DNA from: Actinomyces massiliensis 4401292
GTDB lineage: Bacteria; Actinomycetota; Actinomycetes; Actinomycetales; Actinomycetaceae
Assembly (NCBI RefSeq): GCF_000269805.1
Contig: NZ_JH711481.1
Span: 1,438,634-1,502,633, forward strand
DNA length: 64,000 bases
Direction of reading: 5' to 3'
Part shown: positions 17,837 through 25,280 of the stretch, in pieces
How the letters are laid out: every line of letters begins with the position of its first letter
Position numbering within the stretch: position 1 is the stretch's first letter
Notes under the pieces: model-generated
What the model was told of the DNA's origin: nothing
The model's database searches: none
What the model saw: only the letters and a program-made list of their open reading frames with translations
Position numbers and translations under genes: made by a program

Positions 17837-18813
17837 GGCGGGTGCTCATGCGCGTGCTCCCGGGCCTGAGCGCTCTCCTGCTGGCCGTCGTCCTTCTGCC
17901 GGTTCCGCGGGCGCTCGCGCAGACCTCGGCGCCGGACCCCGGATCGACCGCGGTGGCCTCGCAGGTCCAAGGGCAGCTCCAGGAGCAGGTCGAGGAGTGG
18001 GCGGCCGGCGCAGGGCAGGACGTGGCTCGTCAGGCGACCTCCGAGGATGCCTCCGTGAGTAGCCCCGTCAACGTCGAGACCTGGTCGGAGGGCGTGCTGG
18101 AGGCCGCCGATCTGGACGATCCCACCGACCCGACGACCACCTGGGTCGCCGTCATCTCCACCGCGGAGGGGCCGGTCGGCGTGCTCGTGATCGATGCCGA
18201 CGGCTCCGAGCCGTCCGGGGCGGTGCAGCAGGACGCCGAGCTCGCCGCTGCTCTGGCCGCTCTGCCCGAGCGGGCCATCGTCCTGCGCCAACCGGCGCCT
18301 CCTTCTGCGGCGATGGGCAGCGCGACTCCTTCCGCGGCCTCACCGCAGTCCTCATCGGAGGGGACGGCCGATACCGATATGACGAGCCCGGCGAGCCCGG
18401 CGACGGCGGCCGGCCGCGGCGATGCTGGCGATGCTGATGCTGAGAACTATGCGGATGCTGGGGATTCAGCGGACCCCGCCGCGAGTGACGCCTGGTACGC
18501 CCTGGTTGACGAGGTCGTCACCGCATTGGACGAACAGGCGATGGCGGGTATGTCCGGACCGGTCGGCCTGCCGGCCTACGCCCAGGTCCTTTACGACCGG
18601 ACGCATCACGTCAGCGACACTGACAAGGCCGAGCCCCAGGAGACCTCGCGCACGCTGGACATGGCCATCGTGTACACGGGCCTGGGAGTCCTCGTCATCG
18701 GCATGATCATCGTCACCACCACGTTCGTGCACGAGCGGCGCGTGATGGCGCCCTTGCGCGAGGGACCCGAGTCGCAGAAGGCGAAGGAGCCCGATCAGAC
18801 TCGGACTCCGTGA
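17833..18813 (+). CDS. Predicted exported, membrane-anchored protein of unknown function
   Basis: I do not recognise this 326-residue protein. Its start overlaps the tsaE stop as ATGA. It begins with a clear signal peptide (MRRVLMRVLPGLSALLLAVV and an ALAQ cleavage-like site near residue 33). An extracytoplasmic region of about 240 residues follows, with a Ser/Ala/Asp-rich linker. A single C-terminal membrane span (IVYTGLGVLVIGMIIVTTT) ends in a short basic cytoplasmic tail. The layout resembles TPM-domain-like or sortase-independent anchored proteins, but I see no catalytic motif. Position between tsaE and tsaB suggests cotranscription with t6A genes, not shared function. A huge perfect hairpin follows. 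Confidence 0.75.
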   Translation: MRRVLMRVLPGLSALLLAVVLLPVPRALAQTSAPDPGSTAVASQVQGQLQEQVEEWAAGAGQDVARQATSEDASVSSPVNVETWSEGVLEAADLDDPTDPTTTWVAVISTAEGPVGVLVIDADGSEPSGAVQQDAELAAALAALPERAIVLRQPAPPSAAMGSATPSAASPQSSSEGTADTDMTSPASPATAAGRGDAGDADAENYADAGDSADPAASDAWYALVDEVVTALDEQAMAGMSGPVGLPAYAQVLYDRTHHVSDTDKAEPQETSRTLDMAIVYTGLGVLVIGMIIVTTTFVHERRVMAPLREGPESQKAKEPDQTRTP

Positions 18814-18822
18814 GAGTGAGCG

Positions 18823-18891
18823 TCGAGATCGACTTTTTCGAACGAGATCGACGGTGGCACCGTCGATCTCGTTCGAAAAAGTCGATCTCGA
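18823..18891 (+). terminator. 34-bp-arm perfect inverted repeat 3' of the exported-protein gene
   Basis: The sequence 18823-18856 is the exact reverse complement of 18858-18891, with one central base at 18857. Each arm carries two copies of CGAGATCGAC (or its complement) and a TTTTTCGAA segment. It starts 9 bases after the stop codon. A transcription terminator is the simplest reading, though it is far longer than terminators usually are. Confidence 0.7.
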
Positions 18892-18951
18892 TAAGGGGGC
18901 GGTGGCCGGACACCCGAAAACCCGTCCCGCACACCGCCGGAACCAACCATC

Positions 18952-18957
18952 TAGGCT
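18952..18957 (+). promoter_or_regulatory. -10 box for a leaderless tsaB start
   Basis: TAGGCT lies six bases before GTG 18964, the spacing of leaderless actinobacterial promoters. It supports 18964 rather than GTG 18958 as the start of tsaB. Confidence 0.5.
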
Positions 18958-18963
18958 GTGGCC

Positions 18964-19671
18964 GTGCGCATCGTCTCCATCGACTCCTCCCACGGTTCCC
19001 AGCTCCTGGTCGCAGACGCGGTCCTCGACGCCGAGCATGCGACCCTGAGCGTGCTCAGCCTTGCCGAGCAGGCCGAATCCCGTCGCCATGCGGAGTCGCT
19101 GGGAGGCATGCTCGCCGAGGCTCTGAGCAGCCCGGCTGTTGCGGAGCGCCGGCTGGACGCCGTGGTGGCGGCTACCGGTCCTGCGCCCTTCACCGGGCTG
19201 CGCGCCGGGCTTGTGACCGCTCGGGCGCTCGGCCGCGCCCGCGGCATTCCCGTTCACGGCGTGCCCAGCCTGGATGCGGTCGCCCGAGCGGCTCTCGATG
19301 AGCTCGCCGATGAGGGGGCCACCGTTCTCGTGACCACGGACGCCCGCCGCCACGAGGTCTATGCGGCTCGCTACCGGGCCAGGGGTGCGGACGACGTCGA
19401 GTGCTTGGACGGGCCCGCGGTCCTGACCCCCGAGGCTGCGGTCGCTCTGGGCGATGTCGATGCCGTGGCCGGCTCAGGCGCCGCGCTGTACCCGCAGATC
19501 GGGGAGGGCCGGCGGAGTCTCGCCCCCATCTCCGGCGATGCCCGCGCCCAGGTCCGTATCGCCATGGCCCGGCTCGCCCATGCCGGGCCCGATGCGACGT
19601 TGTCCGCCGAACCTCTGTACCTGCGCCACGCCGACGTGCAGGTGTCGTCCGCGCGCAAGCGAGTCCGGTGA
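18964..19671 (+). CDS. tsaB: tRNA t6A biosynthesis protein TsaB
   Basis: The non-catalytic ASKHA-fold partner of TsaD in t6A modification of ANN-decoding tRNAs. The N-terminus (M)RIVSIDSS and the motif GPAPFTGLRAGLVTARALG are typical of TsaB, and DARRHEVYAARY is present as well. I chose GTG 18964, which puts the conserved strand at residue 2 as in other TsaB proteins and fits the upstream -10 box. The product is 235 residues. It overlaps rimI by four bases (GTGA). Confidence 0.94.
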   Translation: MRIVSIDSSHGSQLLVADAVLDAEHATLSVLSLAEQAESRRHAESLGGMLAEALSSPAVAERRLDAVVAATGPAPFTGLRAGLVTARALGRARGIPVHGVPSLDAVARAALDELADEGATVLVTTDARRHEVYAARYRARGADDVECLDGPAVLTPEAAVALGDVDAVAGSGAALYPQIGEGRRSLAPISGDARAQVRIAMARLAHAGPDATLSAEPLYLRHADVQVSSARKRVR

Positions 19672-20513
19672 CAGTGTCCGATCCGCCCAGCTCGTCCAGT
19701 CCGTCCGTATCGCCCGATTCCTCCGAACCGCCGTACTCGGCTGATGCGCCCTCCTCGGACGCGCCGGATCGGGAGGATCAGGGGCCGGGAGCGGCCCAGG
19801 GGCCGGGACGGGCGTCTGCCGACGTCGAGGGTGCGGGGGACGCCCTGCCCGGCGATGCGGTGCTCAGGCCCATGGGATGGCTCGATGTGCCGGCCGTCGC
19901 CGCGGCTGAGGAGGCCCTGTTCGGCGCGGAGGCTTGGAGCCCGGCGCTGCTGCGCACCGAGCTGGCGGCCGCCTCCGGCCCCGCGGCCGATCGGTACTAC
20001 CTCGTTGCCGAACGGATGCCGCGGATGTCGGGGCGGGGGAGCGCCGGGGCGGGCGCGGATAGCGCGCTCGACGGTGTCAATGCGCCTGGCGGAGAGCTCC
20101 TGGGCTACGCCGGGCTCTGGTTCGGCGACGGCGCCGGCGACGCCGATCTGCTGACCATTGCGACGCTCCCCGCGGCGCGCAGGCGGGGCGTCGCGACCGC
20201 CATGCTCACCCGTCTCGTGGGGCGTGCTCGGCAGGCGGGCTGCGGCGCCGTCCTGCTGGAAGTGCGCGTCTCCAACACGGGCGCCCAGGCGCTCTACCGC
20301 CGCCACGGCTTCGTCCCGATCGGCAGGCGGCGTCGCTACTACCTCGCGCCTGTGGAGGATGCGCTCGTCATGCGCGTCGATATTGGCGCGCATTGCGCTC
20401 CAGGGCCGGCGGGTCCTGCAGAGCTCGCAGGCCCTGTGGGACCCGTGGGGGCGGAGGCGGTGGACGCCGATCTCCGGGGCGGCCGGATGAGGCGTCGAGG
20501 CCCCGGGGACTGA
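19668..20513 (+). CDS. rimI: Ribosomal-protein-alanine N-acetyltransferase (RimI-like GNAT)
   Basis: A GNAT acetyltransferase expected to acetylate the N-terminus of ribosomal protein S18 or other proteins; tsaB-rimI adjacency is widely conserved. The acetyl-CoA-binding motif A is ARRRGVATAMLTRLV, followed by LLEVRVSNTGAQALYRRHGF and GRRRRYYLAPVEDALVM. The GTG at 19668 overlaps the tsaB stop. At 281 residues it is much longer than the usual 150-160. The first 65 residues are Ser/Pro/Asp-rich and the last 40 are Ala/Gly/Pro-rich, while the catalytic core is intact. A 22-bp array follows the stop. Confidence 0.9.
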   Translation: MTVSDPPSSSSPSVSPDSSEPPYSADAPSSDAPDREDQGPGAAQGPGRASADVEGAGDALPGDAVLRPMGWLDVPAVAAAEEALFGAEAWSPALLRTELAAASGPAADRYYLVAERMPRMSGRGSAGAGADSALDGVNAPGGELLGYAGLWFGDGAGDADLLTIATLPAARRRGVATAMLTRLVGRARQAGCGAVLLEVRVSNTGAQALYRRHGFVPIGRRRRYYLAPVEDALVMRVDIGAHCAPGPAGPAELAGPVGPVGAEAVDADLRGGRMRRRGPGD

Positions 20514-20527
20514 TCAGCGACTGACCG

Positions 20528-20615
20528 GCGGCCGATCGGCAACTGTTCTGCGGCCGACCGGTGGCTTGCCTGCGGCCGACCGGCGGCCCACCGGCGGCAG
20601 CCGCCCTCCGGCGTC
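20528..20615 (+). repeat. 22-bp phased array E, 3' of rimI
   Basis: GCGGCCGATCGG at 20528 and GCGGCCGACCGG at 20550 and 20572 are spaced exactly 22 bases apart, and GCGGCAGCCGCC at 20594 continues the phase. The core contains the dyad CCGATCGG or a one-base variant. The array starts 14 bases after the rimI stop. Confidence 0.75.
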
Positions 20616-20804
20616 GTCGTTATTTGTCTGACTAGCGCGTCACGAAATGGTGGATCGTACGGCCCTCCAGAGACGCGCAACCGGGTCTCGATTCCCTCTC
20701 GACGACAGCGGCCGACAGGGCTCTTTCGTTGTTATAGAGCGCCTTCTCGCCGATGGCCTCGAGCAGCCCGCGGGAACCGGGACCATTGACTGGACGGTTT
20801 TCGT

Positions 20805-20810
20805 TAACCT
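20805..20810 (+). promoter_or_regulatory. -10 box for a leaderless sdhC start
   Basis: TAACCT lies exactly six bases before the GTG of sdhC. A TTGACT sequence at 20786-20791 is too close to it (13 bases) to be a standard -35 box for this -10. Confidence 0.45.
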
Positions 20811-20816
20811 GTACTC

Positions 20817-21596
20817 GTGGTCAAAACGTCTGTTCCCTCCAAGAAGAGGACCGCCTATACGACGACGGTCTTCATGAAGCGCCTGATGGCCTGGTCGGGC
20901 CTGTTCTTCCTGGTGTTCGTCCTCTTCCACGCCTACGGCAACACCCATTACTTCGAGGGCGAGATCGCCTACGACCACTACGCCTACTTCCTGCGCCAGC
21001 TGCTCGTGCCGATTCTTCCCCCCAGCGGTGTTCTGTGGCTGCTGCGCGCAGCGCTCATGGCCTGCCTGCTGGCTCACGCCGGCAGTGCCTTCCACCTGTG
21101 GGCCCGTAACAAGAAGGCGCGCGGCACTGACAAGTACGCCGTGAAGAAGCCGGGCGCCGATTACTTCGCATCCCGCTACGCCATGCGCACCATGCGCTGG
21201 GGCGGCGTCATCCTGCTGCTGTTCATCATCTGGCACATCCTGCAGTTCACCACCTTGACGATCACGCCCGGCGGTCACTACGAGCACGGCCGCGCCTATA
21301 TGAACATGTGGTACGGCTTCCAGCTGTGGTGGGTCTACCTCATCTACCTCGTCGCGCTCGCCGCCCTGTGCCTGCACCTGTGGCACGGCGTGTGGTCCGC
21401 TCTGCAGACCTTGGGCGCCACTCGCGGCAACACCGTTCCCTTCGTCCGGCTCATCGCATTCGTGGTCGCCTTCGGGGTGTTCGTCGCCTTCATGTGCGTG
21501 CCCACGGCGATCCTCTTCGGCTGGGTGCCGGAGCCCATGGGCGCCGCCGACTATGCGATCAAGGCCGCCGAGGCCGGCATCGTCCTTTCCCACTGA
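20817..21596 (+). CDS. sdhC: Succinate dehydrogenase/fumarate reductase cytochrome b subunit
   Basis: The membrane anchor of the succinate:menaquinone oxidoreductase, which carries heme b and the quinone site. The 259-residue protein has five hydrophobic segments (starting LMAWSGLFFLVFVLFHAYGN, then PILPPSGVLWLLRAALMACL, GGVILLLFIIWHILQF, LWWVYLIYLVALAALCLHLW and FVRLIAFVVAFGVFVAFM). Histidines in spans 1, 2, 3 and 4 (HAYGN, HAGSAFHLW, WHILQFTTL, HLWHG) are positioned for heme ligation, the pattern of single-subunit B-type anchors. It heads sdhCAB, with 12 bases to sdhA. Confidence 0.94.
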   Translation: MVKTSVPSKKRTAYTTTVFMKRLMAWSGLFFLVFVLFHAYGNTHYFEGEIAYDHYAYFLRQLLVPILPPSGVLWLLRAALMACLLAHAGSAFHLWARNKKARGTDKYAVKKPGADYFASRYAMRTMRWGGVILLLFIIWHILQFTTLTITPGGHYEHGRAYMNMWYGFQLWWVYLIYLVALAALCLHLWHGVWSALQTLGATRGNTVPFVRLIAFVVAFGVFVAFMCVPTAILFGWVPEPMGAADYAIKAAEAGIVLSH

Positions 21597-21608
21597 GAGT
21601 GAACGATC

Positions 21609-23609
21609 ATGACTGAACTCATCGACGGCCTGTACTACGAGGGCGAGAAGATCGCCGACACCAAGGCGCCCCACAGCGTTCCCATCGACCGGCGCTGGGA
21701 GCAGCGCAAGTTCGAGGCCAAGCTTGTCAACCCCGCCAACCGCCGCAAGCTCGACATCATCGTCGTCGGCTCCGGCCTGGCGGGCGGCGCCGCGGCCGCG
21801 TCCCTGGGCGAGCAGGGCTACAACGTCAAGTGCTTCTTCTACCAGGACTCCGCCCGCCGGGCGCACTCGATCGCCGCCCAGGGCGGCATCAACGCCGCGA
21901 AGAACTACCGCAACGACGGCGACTCCACGTACCGCCTCTTCTACGACACGGTCAAGGGCGGCGACTACCGCGCCCGCGAGGACAACGTCTACCGCCTGGC
22001 CGAGGTGAGCGCCAACATCATCGACCAGTGCGTCGCCCAGGGCGTGCCCTTCGCCCGCGAGTACGGCGGCCTGCTCGACAACCGCTCCTTCGGAGGCGTC
22101 CAGGTCTCCCGCACCTTCTACGCCCGCGGTCAGACCGGTCAGCAGCTCCTCATCGGCGCCTACCAGGCCCTGGAGCGCCAGGTCCACGCCGGCACGGTCA
22201 AGGAGTACCGCCGCCACGAGATGGTCGAGCTGATCATCGTCGACGGCCGCGCTCGCGGCATCGTCACGCGCGACATGGCCACCGGCGAGATCGAGACCTT
22301 CACCGCCGACGCCGTCGTCCTCGCCACCGGCGGCTACGGCAACGTCTTCTTCCTGTCGACCAACGCCATGGGCTGCAACGCCACGGCCATCTGGCGCGCG
22401 CACCGCAAGGGCGCCTACTTCGCCAACCCGTGCTACACGCAGATCCACCCCACCTGCATCCCGCAGTCCGGGGACTTCCAGTCCAAGCTCACCCTCATGA
22501 GCGAGTCCCTGCGCAACGACGGGCGCATCTGGGTGCCCAAGCGGGCGGAGGACTGCGACAAGGACCCGCGCGACATCCCCGAGGAGGACCGCGACTACTA
22601 CCTCGAGCGCATCTACCCGGCCTTCGGCAACCTGGTGCCGCGCGACATCGCCTCGCGTCAGGCCAAGAACATGTGCGACGAGGGACGCGGCGTCGGCCCG
22701 GCCATCAAGGAGCGGGACGCATCCGGCAATGAGCGCATGATGCGCCGCGGCGTCTACCTCGACTTCTCCGAGGCCATCGGGCGTCTGGGCAAGGACGCCG
22801 TCTCCGCCCGGTACGGCAACCTGTTCGAGATGTACCAGCGCATCACCGGCGACGACCCCTACGAGGTGCCGATGCGCATCTACCCGGCGGTCCACTACAC
22901 GATGGGCGGCCTGTGGGTCGATTACGACCTGGAGTCCAACGTCCCCGGCCTGTACGTGGGCGGCGAGGCCAACTTCTCCGACCACGGCGCGAACCGCCTG
23001 GGGGCCTCCGCCCTCATGCAGGGCCTGGCGGACGGCTACTTCGTCCTGCCGGACACCATGAACGATTACCTGGCCGACATGCTCCGCCTGGGCAAGGTGG
23101 ATCCGAACGCCCCCGAGATCGCCGAGGCCAAGCGCAGTGTCGAGGAGCGCATCGCGCGCCTCATGGCGCTGCGCGGCACCCGCAGCGTGGATGACTTCCA
23201 CATGGCGCTCGGGCGCATCATGTGGGAGTACTGCGGCATGGAGCGCCGGGATGCCGGTCTGCGCGAGGCCATCAAGCAGATCCGGGCTCTGAAGGAGGAG
23301 TTCTGGCGCGACGCCCGCATCACGGGCAAGGCCGACGAGCTCAACCAGGCCCTGGAGAAGGCGGGCCGCCTGCTCGACTTCTTCGAGCTCGCCGAGCTCA
23401 TGTGCATCGACGCCCTGCATCGTCGCGAGTCCTGCGGTGGTCACTTCCGCGGGGAGTCCCAGACTCCCGAGGGCGAGGCGCTGCGCCACGACGACGAGTT
23501 CCTCTACGTCGGCGCCTGGGAGTGGGGCGGTGAGGGGCAGCCCCCGATCCTCCACAGGGAGGACCTCATCTACAAGGACATCGAGCTCAAGCAGCGGAGT
23601 TACAAGTGA
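21609..23609 (+). CDS. sdhA: Succinate dehydrogenase/fumarate reductase flavoprotein subunit
   Basis: The catalytic subunit interconverting succinate and fumarate. The N-terminal FAD motif is [18 protein letters not shown], and the His in [14 protein letters not shown] is the covalent flavin attachment site. Further motifs are the [13 protein letters not shown] active-site loop, the QIHPTCIP segment, and [14 protein letters not shown] with [22 protein letters not shown]-type sequence in the capping and FAD domains. The 666-residue length and sequence match the actinobacterial B-type enzyme. The start is ATG 21609, and the stop overlaps sdhB by four bases. Confidence 0.96.
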   Translation: MTELIDGLYYEGEKIADTKAPHSVPIDRRWEQRKFEAKLVNPANRRKLDIIVVGSGLAGGAAAASLGEQGYNVKCFFYQDSARRAHSIAAQGGINAAKNYRNDGDSTYRLFYDTVKGGDYRAREDNVYRLAEVSANIIDQCVAQGVPFAREYGGLLDNRSFGGVQVSRTFYARGQTGQQLLIGAYQALERQVHAGTVKEYRRHEMVELIIVDGRARGIVTRDMATGEIETFTADAVVLATGGYGNVFFLSTNAMGCNATAIWRAHRKGAYFANPCYTQIHPTCIPQSGDFQSKLTLMSESLRNDGRIWVPKRAEDCDKDPRDIPEEDRDYYLERIYPAFGNLVPRDIASRQAKNMCDEGRGVGPAIKERDASGNERMMRRGVYLDFSEAIGRLGKDAVSARYGNLFEMYQRITGDDPYEVPMRIYPAVHYTMGGLWVDYDLESNVPGLYVGGEANFSDHGANRLGASALMQGLADGYFVLPDTMNDYLADMLRLGKVDPNAPEIAEAKRSVEERIARLMALRGTRSVDDFHMALGRIMWEYCGMERRDAGLREAIKQIRALKEEFWRDARITGKADELNQALEKAGRLLDFFELAELMCIDALHRRESCGGHFRGESQTPEGEALRHDDEFLYVGAWEWGGEGQPPILHREDLIYKDIELKQRSYK

Positions 23610-24379
23610 ACATCAAGCTCAAGATCTGGCGGCAGCAGAACCAGAACTCCGAGGGGTACTTCGAGGAGTATCCGATGTCCGGCATCGAGGAGCACATGAG
23701 CTTCCTCGAGGTCCTGGACCTGCTCAACGAGCAGCTCTTCGCCGAGGGCAAGGAGCCGGTCGCCTTCGACTCGGATTGCCGCGAGGGCATCTGCGGCCAG
23801 TGCGGCGTGGTCATCAACGGTCAGGCCCACGGCCCGATCCGCTCGACGACGTGCCAGCTGCACATGCGCCACCTGGCCGAGGACCCCTCCTTCAAGGATG
23901 GCGACACCATCACCATCGAGCCCTGGCGCTCGGCGGGCTTCCCGATCCTCAAGGACCTGATCGTCGATCGCTCCGCCCTGGACCGCGTCGTCCAGGCCGG
24001 GGGGTACATCTCGGTCAACACCGGCGCCGCTCCCGAGGCCCACTCGGTGCCCGTGCAGAAGGAGAAGGCCGACGCCGCCTTCGAGGCCGCGGCCTGCATC
24101 GGCTGCGGCGCATGCGTGGCGGCCTGCCCGAACGCCTCGGCCATGCTGTTCACCGGTGCGAAGATCTCGCATCTGGGTCTGCTCCCGCAGGGCCAGCCCG
24201 AGCGCCTCGCCCGGGTGGTCAACATGCTCAACCAGCACGACGCCGAGGGCTTCGGGGGCTGCACGAACATCGGCGAGTGCGCCGCGGTGTGCCCCAAGTC
24301 GGTGCCGCTGGAGGTCATCACGCGTTTGAACCGCGACCTGGGCCACGCCCTGTGGAAGGGGCAGAAGGCGCACGCCTGA
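23606..24379 (+). CDS. sdhB: Succinate dehydrogenase/fumarate reductase iron-sulfur subunit
   Basis: It transfers electrons from the SdhA flavin to the quinone site. Cysteines for the [2Fe-2S] cluster occur in [14 protein letters not shown], with a downstream TTC. The [4Fe-4S] set is [13 protein letters not shown], and the [3Fe-4S] set is [13 protein letters not shown] together with the last CP motif. The product is 257 residues. The GTG start overlaps the sdhA stop, giving strict coupling. A hairpin at 24424-24446 ends the operon. Confidence 0.96.
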   Translation: MNIKLKIWRQQNQNSEGYFEEYPMSGIEEHMSFLEVLDLLNEQLFAEGKEPVAFDSDCREGICGQCGVVINGQAHGPIRSTTCQLHMRHLAEDPSFKDGDTITIEPWRSAGFPILKDLIVDRSALDRVVQAGGYISVNTGAAPEAHSVPVQKEKADAAFEAAACIGCGACVAACPNASAMLFTGAKISHLGLLPQGQPERLARVVNMLNQHDAEGFGGCTNIGECAAVCPKSVPLEVITRLNRDLGHALWKGQKAHA

Positions 24380-24423
24380 GTTCGCCCGGCCCCAAGCCCT
24401 CGGCTGCCTCGACTGGTTCGGCG

Positions 24424-24446
24424 GCCTCGGGCGGCTAGCCCGAGGC
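24424..24446. terminator. Stem-loop between convergent sdhB and tetR genes
   Basis: A 9-bp perfect stem (GCCTCGGGC with its complement) and a 5-base loop lie between the two convergent genes, so it may serve both directions. Confidence 0.6.
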
Positions 24447-24452
24447 TTCACC

Positions 24453-25160
24453 TCACCTCGAGGCTTCAACGCCGCGGATGATGATCTCGATCTTCCGATC
24501 CAGTCCGCCCCGCTGGATCCAGCTCTCATCGGGGGTCAGGACCGCGGGCATGGTGCGGGTGCGAGTGGAGGCGAAACGACTCGCCTCCTCCAGCCCCGTC
24601 GGGCGGTTTGCCCGATTCGCCTGGCGCCCTTCGTCGTCTGGGCCCCTCTCGCCCGCTGCTGCGGGTGATGGTGCGGCCTGATCGATGGGGGAGCGCATGA
24701 CCTCGATCTGCGCGTGCATGGTGATGACGGTGTCGCCCACGAAGTCGAGGACGACGCCGGCCTCCTCGGGGTCCAGGCCGCGCTCGACCAGGCTCTGGTG
24801 CGCTTGGGCGAAGGGACCGGCGAAGAGTTGATGCGCCCAGGGCACACTCACGACCACTCCGGCCAGTCCCGGGTACTGCTCGAGCAGATTCCACATGCTC
24901 TCGGCGTGAGCGCGTATCGCGTCCTGCCAGGTGGTGCCCGGGTGGGTGAGGTCCATCTGAGTCGCCACCCGTTCGAGGCAGGCGGCCAGGAGGTCCTCGC
25001 GCGAGGAGATCGTGCGGTACAGCCCGGAGACGGCCACCCCGAGGCGCCCGGCCACAGCGGTCAGGGTGAAGTCGGCTATTCCGAGGGCCAGGGCGGCCTC
25101 GACGACGTCCGCGCGCGAGAATCGAGGCTTCGGCCCGGTGGGATTGCCCAGTCGTGTCAT
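24453..25160 (-). CDS. TetR-family transcriptional regulator
   Basis: A 235-residue one-component repressor candidate. The N-terminal helix-turn-helix (residues about 17-60) reads FSRADVVEAALALGIADFTL...GVAVSGLYRTISSREDLLAACL, the TetR pattern. The C-terminal ligand domain contains an unusual Ala/Asn/Arg-rich stretch (nucleotides about 24610-24680) before a normal end. It is divergent from the large IrtAB-like ABC transporter, 120 bases away, and a 7-bp inverted repeat sits directly upstream of its start, so it probably controls both genes. The ligand is unknown. Confidence 0.9.
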   Translation of the reverse strand: MTRLGNPTGPKPRFSRADVVEAALALGIADFTLTAVAGRLGVAVSGLYRTISSREDLLAACLERVATQMDLTHPGTTWQDAIRAHAESMWNLLEQYPGLAGVVVSVPWAHQLFAGPFAQAHQSLVERGLDPEEAGVVLDFVGDTVITMHAQIEVMRSPIDQAAPSPAAAGERGPDDEGRQANRANRPTGLEEASRFASTRTRTMPAVLTPDESWIQRGGLDRKIEIIIRGVEASR

Positions 25161-25164
25161 GGGT

Positions 25165-25189
25165 CCACCGTAATGCGCGGGGACGGTGG
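25165..25189. promoter_or_regulatory. Candidate operator of the TetR regulator
   Basis: The inverted repeat CCACCGT ... ACGGTGG (25165-25171 and 25183-25189, spacer 11) begins four bases upstream of the tetR ATG, in the divergent promoter region shared with the ABC transporter. Confidence 0.5.
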
Positions 25190-25280
25190 TTGCCCTCTGT
25201 GCAGCACTAAGAGTAAGGTCGCCCTTCGTCAGATCTGAAAGTCATTCAGTATTGGATTCGGCATTGGATTGAGGCGCTCG

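Noticed and set aside
20640-23555. Long minus-strand open frame (about 970 codons) across sdhC and sdhA
   Set aside because: sdhCAB is unambiguous on the plus strand and the antisense translation is low-complexity.
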